From Bacteroidaceae bacterium (GTDB lineage Bacteria > Bacteroidota > Bacteroidia > Bacteroidales > Bacteroidaceae), in NCBI GenBank assembly GCA_017559845.1, contig JAFYQQ010000079.1, positions 1 to 41,995 of the forward strand: a stretch of 41,995 bases of DNA, given 5' to 3'. The translations under genes were made by a program, and so were the position numbers. The notes below the pieces were generated by a model. It was given only the letters and a program-made list of their open reading frames with translations, ran no database searches and had not been told where the DNA came from. Positions 31,654-39,402 of this stretch are shown here, piece by piece (the stretch's first letter is position 1; each line of letters starts with the position of its first letter).

Positions 31654-31693
31654 TCGAGAAAGAGACTCGACATGCCCCCAAACAGCGACGGGG
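31654..31693 (+). promoter_or_regulatory. Two small hairpins in the leader of the 117-residue protein gene
   Basis: TCGAG / CTCGA (31654-31658 and 31666-31670) and CCCC / GGGG (31675-31678 and 31690-31693), close to the predicted transcript start. There is no T-run after them, so these are not terminators; they may shape the 5' end of the message. Confidence 0.4.
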
Positions 31694-31723
31694 AAAAGTC
31701 CTGAAATTTAATTTATTTTTTAT

Positions 31724-32077
31724 ATGTCACAGAACATAAGTACAGTTTTAAAAGAACTCAATTTTTCACGAACCGGACGCTTCGAACCGTCAGAGATTGC
31801 CAAATGTATCCAGTCTGTCGAGAACAAAGACGAACGGAGAATCATTGCGGACGCCATTATCGGCGACCATGCGAAATGGGTGCTGGACCAAATGTGGCTC
31901 ACCCCCTCCTCGACCAAAGAGGGCTGCTTCGAAGATGTCGCCCGCTACATCTTGAAGTTCAACTCCGGCAACGTCACCCCCCTTATCTGGCACCCTTTGG
32001 GGCTGCAGTCGCTGGCGCGTTTTTGTTACGACGCGGCCGACAGCGATGTAAAATATTTCGATGACCTTCCCTTTTAA
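31724..32077 (+). CDS. Unrecognised island protein, 117 residues
   Basis: I do not recognise a family. The chain begins MSQNISTVLKELNFSRTGRF, carries a mixed helical body (IAKCIQSVENKDERRIIADA, FEDVARYILKFNSG) and ends DAADSDVKYFDDLPF. No signal peptide or membrane segment; mildly acidic. It has its own promoter and is 12 bp ahead of the primase-like gene, so it is probably co-expressed with it. A regulatory or loader role for the primase is conceivable from position only. Confidence 0.75.
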   Translation: MSQNISTVLKELNFSRTGRFEPSEIAKCIQSVENKDERRIIADAIIGDHAKWVLDQMWLTPSSTKEGCFEDVARYILKFNSGNVTPLIWHPLGLQSLARFCYDAADSDVKYFDDLPF

Positions 32078-32089
32078 TTATATAAACAC

Positions 32090-34384
32090 ATGGTAAACAG
32101 AATAATCATTAAAAACGGGGCAAAGCATCTTTGCCCTGTCCGCTCCCGCGAGGAGGACATGGCGGAGCGCAACGCTGCGCTCAACGTTGAGAACTACACA
32201 AAGGTGTTAAAAGGCGACAAGCAGGCGAAGATGCGCCAGCCGCAGCGCTGCTACAACCTTTATGCAGAAGACGAGTGCCTGCTGAAAGGCTGCGCTAAGG
32301 TGGCAAGCACGGTGGCTGTTGATTATGACATAGACCCGAAAGGCAAGACTGAGGAAGAGCTGCAAGCAGAAGTCAGCAGCTATGTGTCCGCGGTACTCGC
32401 CCACAAGCAGAGCATCGGGTTGCTTGGCGGGGAGCGCACACGGAAGGGCGTACACCTCATCTGCCGGCGGCAGAAGGAGCTGAGCCAAAGCGAGAACCTG
32501 AAGCGCATCAGCCATGTCCTCGGCTTGCAGCATGACACCAACGCCAAGGACTTACAGCGCATCTACTTCTCGCCCCCCGAGAGCCAAATTTTCTACTGGG
32601 ACGACGAGATTTATCGCACGGAGGAATACCCCTTTGTGCCGGAGCCCGAGCAGAAAGCAAACCCAAAACCAAGGAAGAGTCTAGATAAACCAGACAATCT
32701 AGACACCCTCCACGAGCATCTCAGAAACGCTCAGCCGCTGTACAAAGGGCTGCAGTTCAGTTGGGAGGAGATTCAGCGAAAATGGTGGCACTTGCACAAC
32801 GGCGGGGAGCTGCCGCAAGAGGGCGAGCGGAACGCCAAGTGGTTCGATTTTCTGTGCGCGCTGAGCTACTTCACCACACAGCCTGACCTGCTGCGCAAAG
32901 CTTGCGGCGCATGCACCTTGGAGAACGAAGAATTGGAGGCGCTGCTGCAAAACGTGTGCGCCAACTATCGCCCCAAGGCAATACCCGCAAAATTGCAAAA
33001 AACAATGGAGGCGCTGATGGAAGAAAGCCGGCTGACGCACAAGCTGAGCCGGCGCTCACTGGCGCGGAGCTTGAAACACAGCCTTGCGGCACTGCCCTCG
33101 GGCATGGACATGGCTGCCGTGGGCGCGCTCACACCCGCAATCGGCTCGTTGGCTACACGTGTACGCGTCTCCTACGAAAACAAAATCCGCGCGCTGAACA
33201 TTCAGTCCTTTATCGCGGGGGAGAGCGGCTCGAACAAAGGCGCCTTGGTGGACATTGTATACGCATGGACTGCGGCGTTCCGCGAGAGCGATGCTGTGGT
33301 ATACAAAGCCGAAGAGGAGTGGCGCCAAGCAAAACGCAAACTCGGCGGTGGGACAAAGCAGCAACCGCAAAAACCGACGGGGATTGTCAGAATGCCCACT
33401 GTGAACAGCACCCTGCCCCAGCTCTGTAGCAGGCTCGGTAGCACGCACGGACAGCACGCATTTACCTTCTGCGAAGAAAGTGATGAGTTCACCTCGCGGA
33501 TGAGTGCCTGTTTGCAGGACATCTCGTCTATGCTCCGAAAAGCGTATGATGGAAGTTGCTATGAGAGAGAGACTGTGGGTGCGGAAGGTGTCAACGTACA
33601 CATAACAAATCTGCTGTGGAACCCCGTCTTCTGCGGCACTCCAGACAGCCTTCACCGCCTTGTCACCAATGTTACGGACGGACTGCAAAACCGCCTCGCC
33701 ATAGCCAGCACGCCCGACAATTCGTTCAAGAAACTTGAGTTTGTGAAGCCACTCACTGAAGAACAGAAGGAATACATAAATGAGGTGGCTCGGCTGCTGA
33801 TGCTGTTCGAGGGCACAATCTCCTTGCCCAAACTTGAACAGCACGCCATGGCTTGGGTGGAAGAGGTTCGCCAACAAGCAGAGGAGCTGCAAGACAAGGT
33901 GTTGGCACGCTCAAGGATGCGCACACACGTTACGGCATACCGTATGACGGTTGCGTTGTTGTTGGTATCTGCCGCAGAGAAACTGCTCGACACACACGGT
34001 TTCGCCGGCGCACAGGCGCTGTTGCAGAGCAGCCCCGAGGCGTGGATTCCACTCATGCAAAACATGCAGAAAGAGGCGCAAAAGGAGATGTACACCACCA
34101 TTGCCGACAGCCTGATAAACGAAAGCCTGCGCTATTTCCGGGCACGCATTGAGGCAGCCTACAGGAGCAAGAATTATGCCGCGCACGAAGTGGGCAGACG
34201 AATAAACACGAACGACGCGGTGTTGGACGCACTGCCGCGCACGTTCTCGTTCAACGAGGTGCTCGCCGCCATGGAGCAGGGCAAAAGCGAATCGGTATCG
34301 CGCAACGCCGTATCCGCACAACTGCGGCGGTGGAAATCCGCGCAAAAAATAACAAAAAGCGCCAACGGCTATGAGAAGTTGTGA
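32090..34384 (+). CDS. VirE-N/DUF3987-type primase-helicase-like protein
   Basis: 764 residues. Residues about 45-175 resemble the BT4734/VirE N-terminal domain of Bacteroidota elements: VAVDYDIDPKG (76-86), then SIGLLGGERTRKGVHLICRR (108-127), a pattern of acidic metal-like positions and a basic strand. Residues about 315-640 resemble DUF3987, a helicase-like ATPase: FIAGESGSNKGALVDIV (374-390) at the Walker A position and FTFCEESDEF (458-467) at Walker B. The Walker A reads GESGSNKG, lacking the Gly before Lys and the following Ser/Thr. The C-terminus (about 690-764) looks like a winged-helix with VSRNAVSAQLRRWKSAQKI. Proteins of this class are typical of Bacteroidales accessory islands; whether this one is active is uncertain. 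Confidence 0.8.
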   Translation: MVNRIIIKNGAKHLCPVRSREEDMAERNAALNVENYTKVLKGDKQAKMRQPQRCYNLYAEDECLLKGCAKVASTVAVDYDIDPKGKTEEELQAEVSSYVSAVLAHKQSIGLLGGERTRKGVHLICRRQKELSQSENLKRISHVLGLQHDTNAKDLQRIYFSPPESQIFYWDDEIYRTEEYPFVPEPEQKANPKPRKSLDKPDNLDTLHEHLRNAQPLYKGLQFSWEEIQRKWWHLHNGGELPQEGERNAKWFDFLCALSYFTTQPDLLRKACGACTLENEELEALLQNVCANYRPKAIPAKLQKTMEALMEESRLTHKLSRRSLARSLKHSLAALPSGMDMAAVGALTPAIGSLATRVRVSYENKIRALNIQSFIAGESGSNKGALVDIVYAWTAAFRESDAVVYKAEEEWRQAKRKLGGGTKQQPQKPTGIVRMPTVNSTLPQLCSRLGSTHGQHAFTFCEESDEFTSRMSACLQDISSMLRKAYDGSCYERETVGAEGVNVHITNLLWNPVFCGTPDSLHRLVTNVTDGLQNRLAIASTPDNSFKKLEFVKPLTEEQKEYINEVARLLMLFEGTISLPKLEQHAMAWVEEVRQQAEELQDKVLARSRMRTHVTAYRMTVALLLVSAAEKLLDTHGFAGAQALLQSSPEAWIPLMQNMQKEAQKEMYTTIADSLINESLRYFRARIEAAYRSKNYAAHEVGRRINTNDAVLDALPRTFSFNEVLAAMEQGKSESVSRNAVSAQLRRWKSAQKITKSANGYEKL
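32679..32704. repeat. GTCTAGAT inverted pair inside the primase-like gene
   Basis: GTCTAGAT (32679-32686) and ATCTAGAC (32697-32704) form a perfect 8-bp inverted pair spaced by 10 bp. The right arm extended by one base is the reverse complement of GTCTAGATT, the core of the tandem repeat in the HU-like leader at 30309-30343. Confidence 0.75.
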
Positions 34385-34397
34385 GCCGGGCGGAAAG

Positions 34398-34478
34398 TGA
34401 CGATGACGATGACGATGACGACAGGAACAATGGTGCCATAAAAAGCTCAAAGCCATATACTCCCCTCCCTTGGGAGGG
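34398..34478. repeat. GACGAT tandem repeat and GC palindrome at the island edge
   Basis: TGACGA repeated about four times (34398-34421), then a perfect 16-bp palindrome CCCTCCC-TT-GGGAGGG (34463-34478) and a G9 run. The region fills the 112-bp gap between the primase-like gene and fetB. The TGACGA repeat is the reverse complement of the CGTCATCGTCATC tail of the GATGACGTCATC element; the palindrome recalls the arms of the 29520-29687 element. Confidence 0.8.
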
Positions 34479-34496
34479 ACGGGGGGGGGAGGGTCA

Positions 34497-35279
34497 TCAC
34501 TTCATCACGTTGCGGATGCGTCCGTAACCGTCGAAGGCTTTGCGGGCTGAGAGGCGGATGGAGATGATGAGCGAAAGCATGGAGGCGGACATGGTGATGA
34601 CGACAATCATTATCTGGTACTTGATGGCTACATTGGGGCTGCTGCCGCCAAGAATCTGACCAATCATTGTACCGGGCAGCGCCACAAGCCCCATCACGGC
34701 CATGTTGGCAATGGCGGGACTGAATGCCTTTACTATGGCCTGGCGCATGAAGGGCTGGAAGGATTCGCCCCGGCTGGCTCCGTTGCCAAGGAGGTAATAG
34801 TAGAGGTTCTGCTCGCGCAAGAGGTTGGCGTAGAACGTGCCCACGGCTATGACGTTTACGGAGAGCATGTTGCCCAAGAGGATGCCGAGAATGGGGATGA
34901 AATATTGCGCGCTGAACACATTGTCGAGCCGAAGGATGACGCCAAGGAAGTACATGCCCACCAAGAGGCTTGAGGCGACGAAGCCCACAATGAGGGGCAC
35001 CATGAGCACGCTGCGCTTCACTCCCGTGCGCGAGAGCGCCGTCTCTGTGGCAATGACAACCATGACGAGCACCCAAAGGCAGTTGACCCAAGGGTTGTCC
35101 CACTGGAAAAGGTAGCGCAGGTACACGCCGATGAAAAGCATCTGAAATATCATGCGCACGGCACCCACGCAGATGCTCTTGAGCAAGCCCGTCTCGTAGC
35201 GCCAAATATAATAGGCGGGAACAAGGAGCAGGAGCAGGCCCACGGCGAGGCTGGCATAGGAGATGTCTATAGAGTGCAT
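34497..35279 (-). CDS. fetB: FetB-like ABC transporter permease (UPF0014)
   Basis: 260 residues with about seven membrane segments. UPF0014/FetB features are the RMIFQMLFIGVYLRYLF segment, the IPILGILLGNMLSVNVIAV core, and SRGESFQPFMRQAIVKAFSP followed by MGLVALPGTMIGQILGGSSP. In E. coli, FetAB exports iron and supports resistance to peroxide; the same is likely here but not shown. It lies 15 bp after fetA in one operon with the amidase gene. Confidence 0.9.
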   Translation of the reverse strand: MHSIDISYASLAVGLLLLLVPAYYIWRYETGLLKSICVGAVRMIFQMLFIGVYLRYLFQWDNPWVNCLWVLVMVVIATETALSRTGVKRSVLMVPLIVGFVASSLLVGMYFLGVILRLDNVFSAQYFIPILGILLGNMLSVNVIAVGTFYANLLREQNLYYYLLGNGASRGESFQPFMRQAIVKAFSPAIANMAVMGLVALPGTMIGQILGGSSPNVAIKYQIMIVVITMSASMLSLIISIRLSARKAFDGYGRIRNVMK

Positions 35280-35294
35280 ATAAAGGGAGGAGGC

Positions 35295-35924
35295 TTATTC
35301 TTCTTTGTCTAAATTGATGATGCGCGAACAGGAGGCTGCAAACGAGGGGTCGTGCGAGACGGCCACTATGGTCTTGCCCGTGCTCTGCTGCATCTTGAGG
35401 AAGCGCAGCACAAGGTTGCGCGACTCGTTGTCGAGCGCCGAGGTGGGTTCGTCGAGCAGCCAAAGAGTCTTGTGGAGCAGGGCGATGGTGGCCAATATGA
35501 GGCGTTGGCGCTGACCTCCCGATATCTCGGACATGCGCTTGCGGAGGATGTCCTCTTCAAGCCCAAGGAGGGAGAGATTGTGGCGCAGGGCTTCATCGGG
35601 GGTGCTCCCGGGCTGCAACTTGCCCAAGCGGAGGGTCTGGGAGACAATGTCCTGAACAAACTCGCCGGGGAAGGAAAGGTCCTGCGGAAGATAGGCCACG
35701 GTGCGTCGGATGGTATCGCACGTCTTTTCGTTCAAGGGCTCGCCACAGACGCGGATTGTGCCCTCAAAGGGGACGAGGCCGATGAAGGCCTTGAGAAGGG
35801 ATGACTTGCCACAGCCCGACTTTCCCGTGAGGCAGACAAAGTCTGACGGTGAAATGTGGTAGGAAAAGCGCTCTATGACGCTCTCTTGCCCAAAACGGAT
35901 GTGCAGGTCATTTACTTGAAGCAT
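35295..35924 (-). CDS. fetA: FetA-like ABC transporter ATPase
   Basis: 209 residues, a compact ATPase. Walker A GKSGCGKS (34-41), Q-loop LPQDLSFPGEF (79-89), signature SGGQRQRL (135-142), Walker B LWLLDEPTSALD (154-165) and the switch His in VAVSHDPSF are all intact. Paired with the UPF0014 permease it forms a FetAB-type exporter. It starts 25 bp after the amidase gene. Confidence 0.92.
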   Translation of the reverse strand: MLQVNDLHIRFGQESVIERFSYHISPSDFVCLTGKSGCGKSSLLKAFIGLVPFEGTIRVCGEPLNEKTCDTIRRTVAYLPQDLSFPGEFVQDIVSQTLRLGKLQPGSTPDEALRHNLSLLGLEEDILRKRMSEISGGQRQRLILATIALLHKTLWLLDEPTSALDNESRNLVLRFLKMQQSTGKTIVAVSHDPSFAASCSRIINLDKEE

Positions 35925-35949
35925 CGGGGAGCTGGTGGTGTTTGTGGTA

Positions 35950-37185
35950 TCACTTCTTCTTCTCGTTAATAATCTTCAGCGCCTCGGCGGTGGTGATGCT
36001 CTTCTCGCCCAAATAGGCCACAATGAAGGCGTCGGGGAACTTCTTGCGGATGGTCTTGAGCTGGTTCTTTATCTTCTGATAGTCGGTGGTTCCGCCATAG
36101 AGACACTTCAGCTTCTTGCCGTCCTTGGCAAAGGTGACGGGCCACACGCCCTTGAGGCGCTTGTCCTTCTGCTTCATCTCGGCGGTGCAGGAGAAGAGCT
36201 GGATGCTGAAGACGGGCTGTGCCTCCTTGGCTTTCTGCTGCTTGGCGCTTGTCTTTTGGGCGGTTTTTGTTTCAGCCTTGGCAGTCTTTTCTGCCGGCTT
36301 GGAGGTCTTTTCAGCCTGTGGCTTCTTGGATTGTGCCTGCTTGGCGCCTGTATTGGATTCGGCGGACTTTGCCTTCTCGGTCTTCTTTTCTGCAGCTTTT
36401 GCCTGCTTGGTGTCGGTTTCCTCGTCTTCCACCACAATGGGCGAGCTGCCACCGGAATTTACGGACACTCTGATGGAGTTCTTTACGCCGCTCTTCTTGT
36501 CGCGCGTGCTGCGCAGGGTGCTGAGCGTCTTGGTGTGCGTCTTGTTCTGTGTGGTGGTGTAGTATTCCATCAAGGCGTTGAAAATCATGCGTGCGGTCTC
36601 CTTCATGCCCTTGTCTGTGGTGATGTATGCGGCATCGGCGCTGTTGCTGATGAAGGCTATCTCCGTGAGGGCGGCGGGCATGTTGGTGTTGGCGGTGACA
36701 TAGAGCCTGTTTGTCCTTACGCCACGGTAGATGGGGCGTCCGGAAGCCGCGTAGTTGTTCTGCAAGAGGCGGGCAAGCAGCTCGCTCTTGCTGGCGTTGG
36801 GGTTACCGCGCTTGGGACGTCCATTGTTTCCCGCATAGAACGTCTCCGTGCCACGGAGGTTCTTTTTCCTTGCCCAATTGACATGGATGCTGAGGAAGAG
36901 GTCTGCCCTTGCGTTGTTGGCAATGCGGCAACGCTCTGCCAGTGAAACGAACTTGTCCGATTTGCGGGTGGTGATCACCTTGATTCCGGGCTTGTGCTTG
37001 CGGATGAGGCGCACCACCTCCTGAGATACTTTCAGGTTTATCTCCTTCTCGGTTATGTTCTTCCCCTTGGTGCCTTGGTCGTGTCCGCCATGTCCGGCAT
37101 CGATTACCCACACAAGAGGACGCTTCCCCTGCGCGAACAAAAGCAAGGGAAACAACATCAAGAGTATCAAGAGTTTGCTTTTCAT
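35950..37185 (-). CDS. N-acetylmuramoyl-L-alanine amidase with SPOR-like tail
   Basis: 411 residues from ATG 37183-37185 (signal peptide MKSKLLILLMLFPLLLFAQG); a longer reading would bury the signal behind 29 unlikely residues. The Amidase_3 domain (23-210) has metal ligands His32 (DAGHGGHDQGT), Glu46 (ITEKEINLK) and His101 (LFLSIHVNW), with catalytic Glu175 (ALTEIAFIS). A Lys/Ala/Glu-rich linker of about 100 residues follows, repetitive and probably flexible. Residues about 325-411 resemble a SPOR domain (FSIQLFSC, then YQKIKNQLKTIRKKFPDAFI), which binds denuded septal peptidoglycan. It should split septal wall during cell division. A -7 box ends 4 bp before the start codon. Confidence 0.92.
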   Translation of the reverse strand: MKSKLLILLMLFPLLLFAQGKRPLVWVIDAGHGGHDQGTKGKNITEKEINLKVSQEVVRLIRKHKPGIKVITTRKSDKFVSLAERCRIANNARADLFLSIHVNWARKKNLRGTETFYAGNNGRPKRGNPNASKSELLARLLQNNYAASGRPIYRGVRTNRLYVTANTNMPAALTEIAFISNSADAAYITTDKGMKETARMIFNALMEYYTTTQNKTHTKTLSTLRSTRDKKSGVKNSIRVSVNSGGSSPIVVEDEETDTKQAKAAEKKTEKAKSAESNTGAKQAQSKKPQAEKTSKPAEKTAKAETKTAQKTSAKQQKAKEAQPVFSIQLFSCTAEMKQKDKRLKGVWPVTFAKDGKKLKCLYGGTTDYQKIKNQLKTIRKKFPDAFIVAYLGEKSITTAEALKIINEKKK

Positions 37186-37189
37186 AGTG

Positions 37190-37197
37190 CAAAAGTA
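37190..37197 (-). promoter_or_regulatory. -7 box touching the amidase start codon
   Basis: Minus strand TACTTTTG ends 4 bases before the ATG at 37185, predicting a leaderless or nearly leaderless message. No TTTG -33 box at the standard distance. Confidence 0.45.
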
Positions 37198-37230
37198 TAA
37201 AAAAAATATGATAAATTGGCAGAAACGGCG

Positions 37231-37238
37231 TACCTTTG
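37231..37238 (+). promoter_or_regulatory. -7 box of the 70-residue protein gene
   Basis: TACCTTTG followed by TG, 33 bases before ATG 37272. The start of transcription would be about 30 nt from the codon. It is 33 bp from the divergent amidase -7 box, so the two polymerases would compete for the same DNA. Confidence 0.6.
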
Positions 37239-37271
37239 TGCCTAATAAACAACAAAGAAAGGAGCAAGACA

Positions 37272-37484
37272 ATGAGCGACGGCAATTTTAACAGGGCTTT
37301 GCTGCCCAGCACCCCTTACAGGAGCGGACTGAAGATGGGAAAACAAATCATGCACAAACAGGCGAAGGACGCCTTCTCGGCAGTAATGGACAAGCACTTC
37401 CCCGACATGGATACTGAAACACGGCAACGCATTGAGGAGGACTTCCAAAAAGCCATCTCCGAAGCCCTCTCCCGACAGGCCTAA
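37272..37484 (+). CDS. Small conserved-looking protein, 70 residues
   Basis: Starts at ATG 37272 behind an AGGAG ribosome-binding site (37260-37264). The chain begins MSDGNFNRALLPSTPYRSGL, continues with MGKQIMHKQAKDAFSAVMDK and ends in an amphipathic helix (RQRIEEDFQKAISEALSRQA). No signal peptide or membrane segment. I do not recognise the family; its own promoter, ribosome-binding site and clean coding pattern make it a real gene. It diverges from the amidase gene. Confidence 0.8.
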   Translation: MSDGNFNRALLPSTPYRSGLKMGKQIMHKQAKDAFSAVMDKHFPDMDTETRQRIEEDFQKAISEALSRQA

Positions 37485-37497
37485 CAAAAAAAAGAAA

Positions 37498-37529
37498 AAT
37501 CCTCTTCCTTGATGAAAAAGAAGAGGATT
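37498..37529 (-). terminator. Terminator of the DUF1080 lipoprotein gene
   Basis: Stem AATCCTCTTC / GAAGAGGATT with a 12-base loop. On the minus strand it is followed by TTTTTC and T8, a strong terminator 37 bp past the DUF1080 stop. It also lies just after the plus-strand small gene, which it may stop less efficiently. Confidence 0.88.
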
Positions 37530-37565
37530 CTTTGTTAATTATACCTTGAATAAAGGTCCGCTATA

Positions 37566-38444
37566 TTACTGAACCTTTACGCGTACATTGCGGTACCAAA
37601 CGTCATCTCCGTGGTCTTGCAGACCGATGTAGCCTTCACGCTTTTCGCCACCCATGTTCTTCAGCAACTCGTATGCAATGGGGAAATCGCCGGTTGCGTT
37701 GAACTTGCTGTTGTCAAGCATTTCGTTCCACTTGGGAGTCCACAAGTGATATTCCAATACCTTCTCGTCGTTCTGGAAGTGGATTACAGTACCCTTGAAG
37801 ACCATAATCTTAACCTTGTTCCATTCGCCGAAGGGCTTTGCGTTCTGGGGCTTTGCGGGAATCATGTCATACAGAGAGGCAGACTGACGGTTGCCGTCCA
37901 CGCCAAGCTGTGCGTCGATGTGGTTCTCGTTGTCCAGAACCTGATACTCAGAGCTTGACTGCCAAATGGGGAGATATTCGCCATTGCTCTTTACTTCCTG
38001 AGCCATGTAGAAGATACCTGAGTTGCCACCCTTGCTAATCTTATATTCGAGTTCCAAAGTGAAGTTGCAGAACTTGTGTGCGAAAATCAAGTCGCCGCCA
38101 CCTTCGGCCTGAGCCTCACCAGTGCCAGAGCCCTTCAAGTGGATTGTACCGTCAGAGAGTTCCCAACTTGTGGGCACTGCGTCCTGACCATAACCGCGCC
38201 ATCCGTCTAAAGAGGTACCGTCAAAGAGGATGTAGTATCCGTCTGCATCCTGCTTGAGGCTTGCAAGGTCAACCTGCTTGTTTTCAACAACCTCGTACTC
38301 GGGTACGGCTACTGCCTCAGCAGCGGGAGCCTCTCCGGCCTTCTTCTCACAATTCTGACAGGCTTCGCAATTGCAGTTACACTTCTGTGTGCAAGAAGCC
38401 ATCATCATGGCCACACATGAAGCCATCAAAAGAACTTTTTTCAT
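37566..38444 (-). CDS. DUF1080 (3-keto-disaccharide hydrolase-like) lipoprotein
   Basis: 292 residues. Lipobox MMASC, Cys18, after a short signal. Six further cysteines in CNCNCEACQNCEKK (23-35) precede an Ala/Glu/Pro linker. Residues about 65-290 are the DUF1080 jelly-roll: YILFDGTSLDGWRGYGQD, SWELSDGTIHLKGSG, GDLIFAHKFCNFTLELEYKI and GNSGIFYMAQEV, ending with GYIGLQDHGDDVWYRNVRVK. Family members cleave keto-modified disaccharides or bind glycans. The Cys-rich mature start, possibly a metal or disulfide region, is unusual. The -7 box is at 38491-38498. Confidence 0.9.
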   Translation of the reverse strand: MKKVLLMASCVAMMMASCTQKCNCNCEACQNCEKKAGEAPAAEAVAVPEYEVVENKQVDLASLKQDADGYYILFDGTSLDGWRGYGQDAVPTSWELSDGTIHLKGSGTGEAQAEGGGDLIFAHKFCNFTLELEYKISKGGNSGIFYMAQEVKSNGEYLPIWQSSSEYQVLDNENHIDAQLGVDGNRQSASLYDMIPAKPQNAKPFGEWNKVKIMVFKGTVIHFQNDEKVLEYHLWTPKWNEMLDNSKFNATGDFPIAYELLKNMGGEKREGYIGLQDHGDDVWYRNVRVKVQ

Positions 38445-38490
38445 GTCAAATTAAAAAATTAAATGATACAATAATTATTGATTCGTGATG

Positions 38491-38498
38491 CAAATATA
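38491..38498 (-). promoter_or_regulatory. -7 box of the DUF1080 gene
   Basis: Minus strand TATATTTG followed by C, with a predicted leader of about 42 nt. No clear -33 box. Confidence 0.5.
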
Positions 38499-38637
38499 CA
38501 AATTTATCGGCAATGACGGCACATTTACATGGAAAAATAACAGAAAACAAGGCGTCATACCGCATAAAAAACGGATAGCGCACAATCATTTGCCAAATTT
38601 GAAAGCTTATTTCCGGAAATATTTATCACATATTTCA

Positions 38638-38645
38638 TAACTTTG
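38638..38645 (+). promoter_or_regulatory. -7 box of the DUF554 gene
   Basis: TAACTTTG followed by C, 49 bases before the ATG at 38695. The -33 position is not a clear TTTG. Confidence 0.55.
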
Positions 38646-38694
38646 CATGCGGAAACGGGCCGAACGGGCAAAACAAAATAACACAGAAACAAGA

Positions 38695-39402
38695 ATGATA
38701 GGAACTATTACAAACGTGGCCACCATAGTGGTGGGTTCGTGCCTTGGAAGCATACTGAAGAAGAGAATCAGGCCGGAATGGCAACGGGTGATGTTCACCG
38801 CAATGGGACTGGCAGCCGTGGCACTGGGCATGAATGCCGTTTGCCGTTACATGCCCCAAAGCCAATATCCCGTGCTCTTTATCATAAGCCTGAGCATTGG
38901 CGGGCTTGCGGGTACCATGATGGGATTGGACTCCCGCTTCAAATCGATAGTGGAAAAAATGAAAAGGGGAGAGGCGAAAGAAGGCGCCAACCTGGCTCAA
39001 GGACTCAGCACGGGCATACTGCTCTATTGCATCGGCACGCTAAGCATCCTCGGTCCCGTGAACAGCGCACTCATGGACGACCACACCTACCTCTTCACCA
39101 ATGCCACGCTTGACCTTGTCACCTCAATGGCGCTCTCTGCCACCTATGGCATCGGCATGGTACTTGCCGCTCCCGTGTTGCTATGCTGGCAAGGTGCGAT
39201 ATACGCGTTGGCAAAATTGTGCGGCAACGTCATTTCGCCCGAACTCCTTTGCGAAATGAGCATCGTGGGCGGCATCCTCATTTCCGCTTCGGGGCTGTCC
39301 ATCCTTGACATCAAGGACTGCAAGGCGCTCAACCTCCTCCCTGCCCTCTTTGTGCCTGTGTTGTTTTTCGTCCTAAAGTCTGTGCTTCAGCTTCCTATTT
39401 GA
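38695..39402 (+). CDS. DUF554 family membrane protein
   Basis: 235 residues from ATG 38695 (MIGTITNVATIVVGSCLGSI), the typical DUF554 start; the earlier in-frame start adds residues not seen in the family. About six to seven membrane segments. Family motifs: GLSTGILLYCIGTLSILGPV, ALMDDHTYLFTNATLDLVTS and LSATYGIGMVLAAPVLL. The function of DUF554 proteins is not known; E. coli YdfK/YqgA is a relative. The last 8 bp overlap mltG on the opposite strand. Confidence 0.9.
   Translation: MIGTITNVATIVVGSCLGSILKKRIRPEWQRVMFTAMGLAAVALGMNAVCRYMPQSQYPVLFIISLSIGGLAGTMMGLDSRFKSIVEKMKRGEAKEGANLAQGLSTGILLYCIGTLSILGPVNSALMDDHTYLFTNATLDLVTSMALSATYGIGMVLAAPVLLCWQGAIYALAKLCGNVISPELLCEMSIVGGILISASGLSILDIKDCKALNLLPALFVPVLFFVLKSVLQLPI

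Noticed and set aside
34447..35463. 338-codon minus-strand frame across fetB and fetA
   Set aside because: It is a different frame of two recognised genes and is His/Arg/Leu rich, as expected for a shadow frame.
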